Below are positions 17,936 through 25,792 of a stretch of 64,000 nt of DNA, piece by piece (within the stretch, counting starts at the first letter, position 1; every line of letters begins with the position of its first letter). A model generated the notes under the pieces. It was given only the letters and a program-made list of their open reading frames with translations. It was not told the DNA's origin and did no database searches. The stretch is from a virus, in IMG/VR virus record IMGVR_UViG_3300022752_000018, positions 62,001 to 126,000 of that record; one strand, 5' to 3'. Position numbers and translations under genes: made by a program.

Positions 17936-19051
17936 TTAAAATATTAATCCATAAACTAGAGCTTTAGTAGCACTACAAAGCTCGTCCTGCGTACTTTGAT
18001 TTGAAAAGTACAATCCTGTTCCACCTGCACCCTGATCTTCCCTACTAAAAATTCTATTCTTATTGGATTCTGGTTGTGGATTGGGCTGTAACGGTGATAA
18101 ATGTTCTATACTTATTTGACTCTTTAGTTCTACTACACCTGTGCTAGGGTTTAACACTAAAGGTCCGTTATCTGTTTCAATTATGGAATATCTATAATCA
18201 AAAACACCTTGTGGTTCATGTGTATAAAGTTTCAAATGAGCATTATTAGCTGCTATTGATCTAGAATCTCCAATAAACAAACCATATCTGTTGAAACTAG
18301 CTACTTCAAATATGCTTCTAGTTAAACCCAAGGACCCATTAGGTCCTGGTAATCCTACTCCTATTGTAAAATATATCCCTGTTCTTATATCGCCTGCAAT
18401 GACATCTTCAGCTCTTGATCCAGTTCTTGTGCTATAAAAAACATCATTATCTTCATAATATCTATTATAAGTTTCAATTACAGCAGCACCAGCTTCGGCT
18501 CTAACATAATCTCTGATAAAAGCAACGTTGGGCACATCATTGTCATCACCAATTCTACTTTCATAAGATTCAACACCTGATGATTTTACCTTTATAATAC
18601 CTTCACCAACCTGAAAATGTAAATCACTATTCCTAGTTTGTATATGATTTGTGGCAAGTCCTAATAATTTATTTGATCCCATTTCTTTTAAAATAAAAGT
18701 TCCTCGATTTAAGTCAGCGGAATTAGGAGGATAATAATCTAGTGTATTATCTTCATCGTATAAAAATTGAACCCCAGGTAAAGTACCTCTGCGTATTTCA
18801 ATACCTGCAGATTCTAAAAGGATGCCTTCATGAAGAGATTGAGTTGAAGTTTCATTTTCATTTCTATTAATAACAATGATATTATCTTCAACATTCATCT
18901 CTCTAATGTTTAGCTGAGTTCTTTCACCCTCTACAATTAAATCACCAGTTACTCGTACCTGACCTGCTTCTCCAGTATCTAGTAGAATTTCTTTACCGGC
19001 TTGGGTTATTATCTTATAACCACCTTCTTGAATACGTAAAACTTTTGACAT
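17936..19051 (-). CDS. Fibre-like structural protein (371 aa)
   Basis: The N-terminal region carries GQVRVTGDLIVEGERTQLN followed by an NVEDNIIVINRNE segment (residues about 30-65). This is a strand pattern I associate with tail-fibre/structural proteins of marine T4-like phages. The middle and C-terminus (FNRYGLFIGDSRSI, ending ATKALVYGLIF) show no enzyme motif. The gene follows the 134-residue gene with one base between stop and start, without a clear ribosome site, so it is probably translationally coupled. Fibre or whisker-like role is an inference. Confidence 0.65.
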   Translation of the reverse strand: MSKVLRIQEGGYKIITQAGKEILLDTGEAGQVRVTGDLIVEGERTQLNIREMNVEDNIIVINRNENETSTQSLHEGILLESAGIEIRRGTLPGVQFLYDEDNTLDYYPPNSADLNRGTFILKEMGSNKLLGLATNHIQTRNSDLHFQVGEGIIKVKSSGVESYESRIGDDNDVPNVAFIRDYVRAEAGAAVIETYNRYYEDNDVFYSTRTGSRAEDVIAGDIRTGIYFTIGVGLPGPNGSLGLTRSIFEVASFNRYGLFIGDSRSIAANNAHLKLYTHEPQGVFDYRYSIIETDNGPLVLNPSTGVVELKSQISIEHLSPLQPNPQPESNKNRIFSREDQGAGGTGLYFSNQSTQDELCSATKALVYGLIF

Positions 19052-19052
19052 T

Positions 19053-19457
19053 TTATAATGGTATCAATACTAGTGTATCACCACTGCTATCTTCATAGTT
19101 GCTTAAAAACCATTTGTAACGATTACCATTAAAATCAGTTGCCAAACGCTTAGTTAACTTGGCTATAGCTATATTTCCAGGTGTTGTACCTTGAGTACTA
19201 CCTAACATAACAATATCACCGTCTGCTACTACACTAGGAGCTAGTACGCCCAATCTCATTGTAGTTCCGTCACGGCTAACAATATATGTTTTTGCTCCAC
19301 GCTGTTTTACTAAAAAATAATCTGAATTTGTAGTACCACTAAATCTGCCACTTATTCTGATTCCTGCACTTGAATCAACAGCAGCTCCTGCAATACTACC
19401 ACCAAACGTGCCAAGCACTTTAACACCGTTTACATCTTTGGTTAATGGACGTCCCAT
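19053..19457 (-). CDS. Small virion protein downstream of capsid block (134 aa)
   Basis: A complete 134-residue frame with a strong AGGAG ribosome site and its own late promoter-like box and hairpin leader. The sequence starts MGRPLTKDVNGVKVLG and is compact, Gly/Ser/Thr-rich and beta-predicted (KQRGAKTYIVSRDGTTMRLG in the middle, ending DTLVLIPL). Similar short proteins near the capsid gene of marine T4-like phages are virion components. A capsid decoration or fibre-base role is possible but unproven; I do not recognise a named family. Confidence 0.6.
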   Translation of the reverse strand: MGRPLTKDVNGVKVLGTFGGSIAGAAVDSSAGIRISGRFSGTTNSDYFLVKQRGAKTYIVSRDGTTMRLGVLAPSVVADGDIVMLGSTQGTTPGNIAIAKLTKRLATDFNGNRYKWFLSNYEDSSGDTLVLIPL

Positions 19458-19529
19458 TGTTTTCTCCTATATTGACGTTCTAAGTCTACGCTGCGGGTAC
19501 AGCATAAGTCCTTACGACTAATTATTTAC
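19458..19529 (-). promoter_or_regulatory. Late box plus hairpin leader
   Basis: On the minus strand GGTAAATAAT (19530-19521) abuts the stop codon of the glycosyltransferase-like gene. The following leader can form a hairpin: TAAG/CTTA outer stem, a small internal loop, and TATGCTG/CAGCGTA inner stem with one G-U pair. An AGGAG ribosome site follows. It is a second example, after 16805-16955, of a folded leader between a late box and a virion gene. Confidence 0.5.
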
Positions 19530-20207
19530 CTATTTTTTAAATTCTGGATCCTTACCATCTGTATGTTTTATAGTAGAAAGATGCCCTCTTGGACCATATA
19601 TGGCACCACGAATAGGACTGGCTGTCAAGTATTCTTCTAAACCATACTCGTTACCAAAACCTATATAATGAGTGTGCATGGCTGCTTCATCTATCCATCT
19701 CTGTCTATTAATAATATGAGGATTATTACTAACCTGTTTTACCATAGCATAGGGAAAAACGCTACCTTCATAGTCCTCCCAATCAATATCATGGCCAAAA
19801 CTAGCATGTGCATCTGGTTCATTTACGGGCTTTCTATTGAATCTCAAATGTAAAATATTATCTTTACGCATGCCATCTAATATTTGATCTAGGGTATGAG
19901 GTATACGATCAGCATAAAATTCCCAATCATGTTCTAACATAAACAAAAATTCTGCTGTACTTCCTCTTGCTGCCATATGATAACCGTGGCTAAGTCCGCC
20001 TACCTCTGTGTTTACAATAGGGAATAATGTTCTTAATTTTTCAATATATTCTTCACAACGTTCTTTGTTTGGGTTACGATCACACCAAACTGTTACAGGC
20101 ATTTCCTTCTTCCAAGTTTCCTTAAAACTACGATAAGTGTTTTCAATATGCCAAGTATCAGGTGCGTTAACTGTTGAGTTGGTAAAAATATGCAATTCTA
20201 TGTCCAT
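19530..20207 (-). CDS. Glycosyltransferase-like protein (225 aa)
   Basis: An alternative longer frame starts at 20249, but AGGA lies 7 nt before the ATG at 20207 (protein MDIELHIFTNST...), so that start is preferred. The layout fits a GT-A type nucleotide-sugar transferase. An N-terminal strand-helix region (ELHIFTNS) is followed by SHGYHMAARGSTAEFLFMLE (about 73-92) and EHDWEF, an acidic motif in the position of the DxD metal-binding site. C-terminal HYIGFGNEYGLEEYL follows. It would modify a virion protein, host surface or DNA with sugar; the substrate is unknown. It sits between the capsid terminator and the decoration-like gene, with its own late-like box. Family call is by motif reading only. 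Confidence 0.5.
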   Translation of the reverse strand: MDIELHIFTNSTVNAPDTWHIENTYRSFKETWKKEMPVTVWCDRNPNKERCEEYIEKLRTLFPIVNTEVGGLSHGYHMAARGSTAEFLFMLEHDWEFYADRIPHTLDQILDGMRKDNILHLRFNRKPVNEPDAHASFGHDIDWEDYEGSVFPYAMVKQVSNNPHIINRQRWIDEAAMHTHYIGFGNEYGLEEYLTASPIRGAIYGPRGHLSTIKHTDGKDPEFKK

Positions 20208-20229
20208 AAACATTCCTAAAAATATGTTT

Positions 20230-20239
20230 GTATTTAATA
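20230..20239 (-). promoter_or_regulatory. Late promoter-like box TATTAAATAC
   Basis: The minus strand reads TATTAAATAC between the capsid-gene terminator and the glycosyltransferase-like ATG at 20207. It departs from the late core by an inserted base, so this is a weaker call than the others. Its position, directly after a terminator, supports a new transcription start here. Confidence 0.35.
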
Positions 20240-20272
20240 AAAAAGGCACCGTAATTGGTGCCTTTTAAAAAC
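20237..20272 (-). terminator. Rho-independent terminator after gp23
   Basis: A perfect 10-bp inverted repeat, AAAAGGCACC (20241-20250) and GGTGCCTTTT (20257-20266), has a 6-nt loop. On the minus strand it is followed by a T run. It begins about 19 bp after the major capsid stop codon. It is the clearest intrinsic terminator in the window and would end the head operon transcript. Confidence 0.88.
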
Positions 20273-20290
20273 AAATTTCTTAGTTTGAGA

Positions 20291-21472
20291 TTAACTAAAC
20301 TTGACGTTAGGACGATTAATTCCTACCTTGCCTAGATAATCTGCTGCGTTACCAAGAGAACTTGCTGTATTTGTCAACTCTACATAACCATAACGTGTCA
20401 TAAATGATACGACTGGTTCGAAGGTTGATGGATCTAATACAACACCACTGCTCATCAATGGAATGTATGGGCAATAAAATGCTGGGGCATCGCTTTCGCT
20501 ACTTCCCTTGTATCCAACAATGATTGGATCAGCATCACTGGCATATGTGTTAACATATACTTTCATAGCGCCATTCAATGTACCAACAAACTTGGTGTTA
20601 GTTGGTGCTTCAAATGTACCTTCTGTTGTACGAGCAAATGCGCTTGTTGTAGCACTTTGTAGAATAGTCAGTGTTAATGGACTTACTACTGCCCAGTTAG
20701 CAGCACCACGACGTGTGCGTTGAGCAATAATATTAGCAACACGGTTGATTAGAACTGCTAGAGCAGCGTGTTCATCACCAACGAATGTAGCTGTACCACT
20801 TACTGTTGCTTGGTCAAAAGTTACTAGAGCAGTACCTGCCAATGTGCTTAGGCTTTGTAAGATTTCCTGATCGATTTCAGCAGTAATTTCCTGTGCTAGA
20901 GCAGCCATAATTTCTGCTTCGATGTCAATGCCTTGTTGGGCTTGTGCATCTTGTGCAGCCTCAAATGTCCAGCGAGCACTTAACTTACGAGTTTTCGCTT
21001 CAACGGTTTGCTTGAGGATCTGAATGCTCATTCTACGACCAGCCACACCCTCCATGGTCGCTGTACTAGCGGCTTTACCACTAGCAGCACCGGAGTACTG
21101 TTCAGCAATCTTGAATGGGCTTAGTGCCTCTTCACCAGCTACGGTTCCAACTGCTCCATCAGGTCCTGTGCCAACAGAATCGGCATAACGAACTCTTAGA
21201 GTATGGATTTGACCAACTGGTCCAGTTAGTGGTTGTACACCAACCAACTCGTTAGCAATAACGGTTGGCATAACACGACGGATCACTGGAAGAATCACGC
21301 GGTTTAATGTTGCGACGTTGCCAGCAGACGTAGTACCAGCGCTTGCAGTTTCTGCAAGATACTTACGAGTATTCTCTAGAGTTACACCCATCACTGATTT
21401 CTTTGTGCCTTGGAGACCTTCTAGTAGCGCCTCTTTTGTCTCCTGCCAACGCTTTGTTAGTAGTTCAGACAT
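20291..21472 (-). CDS. 23: Major capsid protein gp23
   Basis: This is the HK97-fold capsid subunit of T4-type phages. The N-terminus has the gp23 layout: a helix-rich prepeptide, then YLAE at residues 38-41, which fits the gp21 cleavage rule (L/I-x-E), then the TLNRVILPVIRRVMPTVIANELVGVQPL segment split here as VILPVIRRVMP and ANELVGVQPLTGPVG. The C-terminus has SFEPVV-type FEPVVSFMTRYGYVEL. At 393 residues it is shorter than T4 gp23 (521) and shorter than I recall for cyanophage homologues, suggesting a missing insertion domain. It follows gp22 by 10 bp with AAGGAG as ribosome site and is closed by a strong terminator. Confidence 0.93.
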   Translation of the reverse strand: MSELLTKRWQETKEALLEGLQGTKKSVMGVTLENTRKYLAETASAGTTSAGNVATLNRVILPVIRRVMPTVIANELVGVQPLTGPVGQIHTLRVRYADSVGTGPDGAVGTVAGEEALSPFKIAEQYSGAASGKAASTATMEGVAGRRMSIQILKQTVEAKTRKLSARWTFEAAQDAQAQQGIDIEAEIMAALAQEITAEIDQEILQSLSTLAGTALVTFDQATVSGTATFVGDEHAALAVLINRVANIIAQRTRRGAANWAVVSPLTLTILQSATTSAFARTTEGTFEAPTNTKFVGTLNGAMKVYVNTYASDADPIIVGYKGSSESDAPAFYCPYIPLMSSGVVLDPSTFEPVVSFMTRYGYVELTNTASSLGNAADYLGKVGINRPNVKFS

Positions 21473-21482
21473 TTCTTTCTCC

Positions 21483-22583
21483 TTAATTAAGTCCAGCTAG
21501 GCGACGGATATCAACGATGTTACTATCGGGTTCGCTGCTGTTTGTCTTTTGTGTGGTAACCTTGTTACCGGTAATTTCTTTTGCCTCTACAAGTGCCTGT
21601 CTTTTCTTAGTTAATCCTGTACTACCTTCTATAACTGTTGGTAGATACTTGTTAAAACTTTCTGTTAGTCGTGTTGTTTGAACGCTTTCTAAAAGTTCAC
21701 TCATAATTCCCTTTTGTTCTGCGCCTAGTGGAGCAAGCAACTCATTCATAAGTTCCTTACGCTTGGCAGCTTCTTTTAGACGACGAATTTCCATATCCTT
21801 GCTTTCTATGACTCTCTGTGCTTTAACTGCCACTGTATTAGCCATTGTTATGGCAGAGTCCTTCTTGTTTATAACCTTGAGCAATTTACTTGTTTCTGAT
21901 TTCTCATTTAAGTAGCTATTTTGGTATTCGTTACTAAATGCTTCAAAAATCTTACGACCAAAATCTGCTCTACGGGCTGATTCAATGTCCTCTTTGAGTT
22001 GTATAAGTTCATTGTTTAAACTATTTGTAACAACTTGTTCGACCATTACTGCGGCACGTTTGACAAATTCTTTCTTCATCTTACCTAGCTGTTGACGACC
22101 TTCCTTGATCAACTTGACCTTGGTATTAGCTAGATCTTTCTTATCTGCATAAAATTCAGCAATTTCATTAGCGAGAGCTTCTACTACAAATTCTTCTAGT
22201 TTAAAAAATTTGTTAGCCATAGACTTTTGATCTTCATGCAATTCATGTATTTCCTTAGCAAGACTGCGTGTAATAAATTCTCTTAATACACCACTATCTC
22301 GCTTCATCTTTATTGCATACTTGGCTTTAGCTTCAGCTAGTTGCTTACGATCTTCATTGAACTCTGCTATCTCGGGAGCTAACTGATCAGCGACCATTCT
22401 GTCAATGGCTTCGATCATTACTGTGCGATCATGCTCATAACGCTGAGCAAATTCTTCCCTTAATTGTTGTGTTAATTGTTCTCTATTTTCGGCAACACGA
22501 GCTTCCCATGCTTCCTCAATTTGAGTTCTAAGATCCTCGCTAATCACATTGTTTTCAAATAAGCTCTTTAATACATCCAACAT
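21483..22583 (-). CDS. 22: Prohead core scaffold protein gp22
   Basis: A 366-residue protein that is almost entirely charged and helical, with long heptad-like runs (for example AEFNEDRKQLAEAKAKYAIK about 90-110). This is typical of the T4 gp22 scaffold, which fills the prohead and is degraded by gp21. Repeated ALANEIAEFYADKKDLA-type blocks recur about every 40-50 residues in the first 200. The GAGGAG ribosome site precedes ATG. It lies between gp21 and gp23, the conserved T4 order. The assignment rests on order, size and coiled-coil character more than on a motif. Confidence 0.88.
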   Translation of the reverse strand: MLDVLKSLFENNVISEDLRTQIEEAWEARVAENREQLTQQLREEFAQRYEHDRTVMIEAIDRMVADQLAPEIAEFNEDRKQLAEAKAKYAIKMKRDSGVLREFITRSLAKEIHELHEDQKSMANKFFKLEEFVVEALANEIAEFYADKKDLANTKVKLIKEGRQQLGKMKKEFVKRAAVMVEQVVTNSLNNELIQLKEDIESARRADFGRKIFEAFSNEYQNSYLNEKSETSKLLKVINKKDSAITMANTVAVKAQRVIESKDMEIRRLKEAAKRKELMNELLAPLGAEQKGIMSELLESVQTTRLTESFNKYLPTVIEGSTGLTKKRQALVEAKEITGNKVTTQKTNSSEPDSNIVDIRRLAGLN

Positions 22584-22599
22584 TGTGATTCTCCTCTTG

Positions 22600-23226
22600 T
22601 TATCGGAGCTTGCCTATTATTCCTAATAGGCTCTCTTTAATGTACTTCTGTGCCTTGGCATCTTTCTTCACTTCCTCCGCTATGCGTAAGGCTCTAAGCC
22701 CACCACGATTATTCATCAAGTGTTCATAGATTGGTGTCGGATAAGCACCTGGCGCACTAGGTTGAGCTACCACATCCACTGTGATAATCTCAAAGTCACT
22801 GACCTTGCCAGTACCATCTCCACTGACATTGCCGGATCCTCTACTACTTACTCCCAACTTTACTCCACTTTCTAACATAGTACGCACTAGGTTACCCATG
22901 GGCGTTGGTAGTATTTTAAACTTTCCATAACCATTTGGACCGTCCATCCACATTTCTGTAATCATGTGGCTGACTCGGTCCAAATTAATTTTTAAATCAT
23001 CTGGATGATCTACTTCACCTAAAACGCTGTATCCTCCGGAAATTTGATCGTTCAAAGTTTTGACAGCTCTTTCGATCTCATCCACAGGATATATTCTCTG
23101 GTTGGCATTTTTGATGCCTCCTTGAATACAAATACCTTTCATATAAAGGTCTTTGCCGTTTTCCCCTTGACTTTCAACTACCACTCTCGCTTGATCGAAA
23201 GTCAAGTTTTCTCTTAAATAGTTCAT
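22600..23226 (-). CDS. 21: Prohead maturation protease gp21
   Basis: This serine protease cleaves scaffold and capsid prepeptides inside the prohead. The herpesvirus-assemblin-like catalytic signatures are visible: GEVDHPDD with His74 and GVSSRGSG with the Ser127/Ser128 pair. NANQRIYP (about 40-47) is another block typical of the family. At 208 residues it has the T4 gp21 size (about 210). It starts 10 bp after the acidic core gene, with no strong ribosome site (leader AAACATTTAG), so coupling to the upstream gene is likely. Order gp21-gp22-gp23 is canonical. Confidence 0.92.
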   Translation of the reverse strand: MNYLRENLTFDQARVVVESQGENGKDLYMKGICIQGGIKNANQRIYPVDEIERAVKTLNDQISGGYSVLGEVDHPDDLKINLDRVSHMITEMWMDGPNGYGKFKILPTPMGNLVRTMLESGVKLGVSSRGSGNVSGDGTGKVSDFEIITVDVVAQPSAPGAYPTPIYEHLMNNRGGLRALRIAEEVKKDAKAQKYIKESLLGIIGKLR

Positions 23227-23236
23227 CTAAATGTTT

Positions 23237-24259
23237 TTACTTGGCTCTTTTTGGTGCGCCATTGATTGGACTCTTAGTGTTGATACTTCCACCACCACCT
23301 ACGTTGCCCCCTGTACCGGCACCCCATGTCTTACCTTCTGCTTCACCTTTCTTCTCAGCTCCATGTCCAGGCTCTCGCTTCTTGAATGCTGTTTTGCCTG
23401 CTTTACCACCTGGAACATTGATGTTACCACCATCCTGTAATTGTGGCTTAGTCTGCTTGAAAACACCGTTACCTTCAATTGTGCTGCCTGCACCTACTTC
23501 CTTACCCTTATACTCACCACCATTTAAAATGTTGGCTGTTGTACCACCCATATCATTTTTCATATTGTCAATGATACTTTTAGTGTTGACACCATCATCA
23601 CCCATTTTACCCCAAGTGTTATAGTTGCCACCACCTACTTTCTCTACATATTCACGGATAAAGTCTTCATCTGTTTGTTTATCTTTTTTGGGAGGGGGAT
23701 CATCTTCATCTTCATCTTCGGGAGGGGGATCATCTTCGTCACGCTTCTCGAAGTACATGCTATCTTTTGTAGGTTCTTCTTCATCGCCCATGCCCATGTC
23801 GTCACCTTCTTCACCACCGCCTAAATCACCTAAGGCCGCCTCCAATTCATCTCTAATAGCTTCTAATTCAGATTCTATATCATCAACACGGTCAGCAAGA
23901 TCACCTTCATCACCCATATCACCCATGTCGCCACCCATATCGTCATCACCTAGGTGACCTAGGTGATGACCTTCTTCATCACCGGCTTCAACATCACCTA
24001 ACATGTCGTCTGTTTCGTCACCACCAAAGGCTTCTTCTTCTGGTGGAGGCATCATACCCATATTTTCATCTACATCATCATCATCAGGATCGTGATGTGA
24101 CTCCGTAGTATCATCATCTTCGAATTCTTCGGCTAATAAATTTTCATATATTTCACGACTTTTTGCTACCACAATATCGTGAAATAATTCTCTTGCTTTA
24201 GTTTCTTCATCATTGATAAGATACTCTAGCATCTGTTCGAACTTTGAACGATCTCCCAT
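23237..24259 (-). CDS. Acidic prohead-core protein (gp68-like position, 340 aa)
   Basis: The first 45 residues (KFEQMLEYLINDEETKAREL then FHDIVVAKSREIYENLL) match the N-terminal helical block of marine T4-like prohead-core proteins placed between portal and protease, as gp68 is in T4. The following 150 residues are extremely rich in Asp/Glu with Met/Gly (runs such as DPDDDDVDEN), including PPPEDEDEDD near 180. The last 100 are Gly/Lys-rich. It has its own late box TGTAAATAAT and an AGGAG ribosome site. It probably forms part of the assembly core and is digested during maturation. The size is far larger than T4 gp68 (about 140 residues), so orthology is positional. Confidence 0.6.
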   Translation of the reverse strand: MGDRSKFEQMLEYLINDEETKARELFHDIVVAKSREIYENLLAEEFEDDDTTESHHDPDDDDVDENMGMMPPPEEEAFGGDETDDMLGDVEAGDEEGHHLGHLGDDDMGGDMGDMGDEGDLADRVDDIESELEAIRDELEAALGDLGGGEEGDDMGMGDEEEPTKDSMYFEKRDEDDPPPEDEDEDDPPPKKDKQTDEDFIREYVEKVGGGNYNTWGKMGDDGVNTKSIIDNMKNDMGGTTANILNGGEYKGKEVGAGSTIEGNGVFKQTKPQLQDGGNINVPGGKAGKTAFKKREPGHGAEKKGEAEGKTWGAGTGGNVGGGGSINTKSPINGAPKRAK

Positions 24260-24291
24260 GTTGTTCTCCTATAGGTAATGAGCTGTCAACT

Positions 24292-24301
24292 ATTATTTAC
24301 A
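24292..24301 (-). promoter_or_regulatory. Late promoter-like box TGTAAATAAT
   Basis: The minus strand reads TGTAAATAAT about 33 bp upstream of the acidic core gene. It would serve the core-gp21-gp22-gp23 transcript that ends at the terminator near 20250. The flanking gap (24260-24336) holds no gene. Confidence 0.55.
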
Positions 24302-24336
24302 TATATTTCTTAAAAAGCACTGAAAACAACTAAAAA

Positions 24337-24924
24337 TTAACGAATTTGTTTCCATTTACTCATTATTTTGTATAATTCTTCATATGTAATTTCCTTGTAA
24401 TTATCATACTTCCATTTTGGTTCATAAAAATTTGGTATTGTTACTCTAATAAATTGTATATCTGAATTATCCTTAATTACTTTCTCAGTTTGTTTATACC
24501 AATTTCCGTAATAAGTCTTTGAATCTTTACTACTTTTATAGTTCTTAGTATCGGCATAAACATTATTAAGTTTACCTTCTAACCCTTCAAAATCAAAACC
24601 AAAAATATAAATTTCATTAGGTTTATAGCTCGCAGATAAAAATAAAGCAGTTGGTCCGCTACTCCAACCTAAATTTTCATCTATAAAATTAAAGTTTTGA
24701 TGTGTGGACTTATATGGAAAAGGCCATGTCCAAACTTGATTGGTGATTTGATATTGATTATTATTAATCTCATCAATCATTTTACGATCTACCGCCACTA
24801 AAAAATCTGGCTTGTATTCCCTATATACAGCATTACAAGCGTAGATTAGGCCATATGGCCTTACATCATCGAAATTTATATTCAATCGTGTTCGTCCATT
24901 TCCGAACACGAAATTCTTTCTCAT
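24337..24924 (-). CDS. MptE/DUF115-like protein (195 aa)
   Basis: The opening MRKNFVFGNGRTRLNINFDD, then YACNAVYREYKPDFLVAVDR and KMIDEI, follows the pattern of DUF115/MptE-like Rossmann proteins and of small nucleotide-sugar (sialyltransferase-type) enzymes. A second block, GWSSGPTALFLSA (about 86-98) then EIYIFGFDFEG, is also shared by these families. Its ATG overlaps the stop of the methyltransferase gene (ATGA), so the two are coupled. The reaction and substrate are unknown. A role in modifying a virion or cell-surface glycan is a guess from the neighbouring methyltransferase and the glycosyltransferase-like gene at 19530. Confidence 0.5.
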   Translation of the reverse strand: MRKNFVFGNGRTRLNINFDDVRPYGLIYACNAVYREYKPDFLVAVDRKMIDEINNNQYQITNQVWTWPFPYKSTHQNFNFIDENLGWSSGPTALFLSASYKPNEIYIFGFDFEGLEGKLNNVYADTKNYKSSKDSKTYYGNWYKQTEKVIKDNSDIQFIRVTIPNFYEPKWKYDNYKEITYEELYKIMSKWKQIR

Positions 24925-25517
24925 AGTGGTTTACGACGACACATCCAAGCTACTTGTTGAAATTCATCACGCATATAATCTACTAATTGATTACGATCTA
25001 TGGTTTCTTGTATATCAGCATCTGTTATCTCACACCAATTCCATATACGATGATTGATAGCTTCTTCAAAATACTCAACATTTCTAACATAATCATGAGC
25101 CATAATAAAGTCTCCTGGCTTTAAATAATCTGTAAGCAAATTTACTTCCATTTTCTTTAAACCACCATCACACATTAAAACTGTAGTGCCTGGTCGTTGT
25201 AAATTTGAAACAATTTCATCTTTATTACTGTCACGAATATTCTGATAATCATCCGTAAAAAGATTACAAATTCTTACTAAAATACCCTCATTGCTTAACA
25301 TTGAATACCATCCTTGTGGATGTAGTTCATAACTGATCATTTGATAATCATGACCAACTTCTTTTAAAATTCTGTTTAGTGCTAGGCTTGTAGCACCTTG
25401 TCCTATACCAATTTCAATTACTGTTGTAGGTTTTACTTCATTGAAAAAAGTACGAAAAGGATGCTGAAAATTCTCGTGCTGTTGGCATACTAGGCCATCA
25501 ATAGGTGCGTGTATCAT
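24921..25517 (-). CDS. SAM-dependent methyltransferase-like protein (198 aa)
   Basis: Class I methyltransferase features are present. VIEIGIGQGATSLALNRIL (about 33-51) is motif I (ExGxGxG), YQMISYELHPQGW has the acidic residue ending strand 2 (E62), and TTVLMCDGGLKKMEV is the post-II/IV region (CDGG). FIMAHDY follows. This is the arrangement of the cephalosporin-hydroxylase/FkbM-like phage methyltransferases. The ribosome site is AAGGAC. The partner MptE-like gene overlaps by 4 bp. The acceptor is not deducible. It lies inside the head operon, where T4 has nothing comparable. Confidence 0.65.
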   Translation of the reverse strand: MIHAPIDGLVCQQHENFQHPFRTFFNEVKPTTVIEIGIGQGATSLALNRILKEVGHDYQMISYELHPQGWYSMLSNEGILVRICNLFTDDYQNIRDSNKDEIVSNLQRPGTTVLMCDGGLKKMEVNLLTDYLKPGDFIMAHDYVRNVEYFEEAINHRIWNWCEITDADIQETIDRNQLVDYMRDEFQQVAWMCRRKPL

Positions 25518-25536
25518 ATTTGTCCTTTATAAATGA

Positions 25537-25779
25537 TTAAGCAGCGGGCGCAGCAGGTGTAGTACCATACATTTTTTGAATGAATTCCATTTCTTCTTCA
25601 GTTTCTAAAATGTGCGATTCTGATGCTTTACGTAAATCATTTATCTGTTTTAGAGTCAATCTTGTTTTTCTTGTATCGCCACGCTGTAATTCATCTAAAT
25701 CACGTGCTGAGTCAAATCTAAAATCATTACTGATTTTATTTGTTTCAGGATTAAGATAGAAAAGTTCTCTAAGGATCAT
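25537..25779 (-). CDS. Small conserved head-block protein (gp67 position, 80 aa)
   Basis: A longer frame begins at 25818 inside the portal gene, but MILRELFYLNP at 25779 is the better start because the upstream part is a glutamine-rich shadow of the portal end. The body (DTRKTRLTLKQINDLRKASE about 34-53, then EFIQKMYG) is a pattern conserved just downstream of the portal in marine T4-like phages (from memory). In T4 the same slot holds the core protein gp67 (80 residues). A late-like box TAATAAATAC lies 3 nt before the ATG. No Shine-Dalgarno sequence is visible. Function unproven; assembly core is the likely role. Confidence 0.6.
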   Translation of the reverse strand: MILRELFYLNPETNKISNDFRFDSARDLDELQRGDTRKTRLTLKQINDLRKASESHILETEEEMEFIQKMYGTTPAAPAA

Positions 25780-25782
25780 ATT

Positions 25783-25792
25783 GTATTTATTA
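25783..25792 (-). promoter_or_regulatory. Late-like box TAATAAATAC abutting an ATG
   Basis: The minus strand reads TAATAAATAC overlapping the portal stop codon, then 3 nt, then the ATG at 25779. The identical decamer with the same 3-nt gap precedes the ATG at 36227. If used as a late promoter it would give a leaderless or nearly leaderless mRNA; AT-rich chance is the alternative. Confidence 0.35.

Noticed and set aside
20208-20249. Upstream starts for the glycosyltransferase-like gene
   Set aside because: They fall within or directly after the gp23 terminator; AGGA is correctly spaced only for the ATG at 20207.
23241-23957. Plus-strand frames of 127 and 110 residues rich in Pro and Ser
   Set aside because: They are antisense shadows of the Asp/Glu- and Gly-rich prohead-core gene; serine and proline runs arise from the complement of GAT/GGA-rich DNA.
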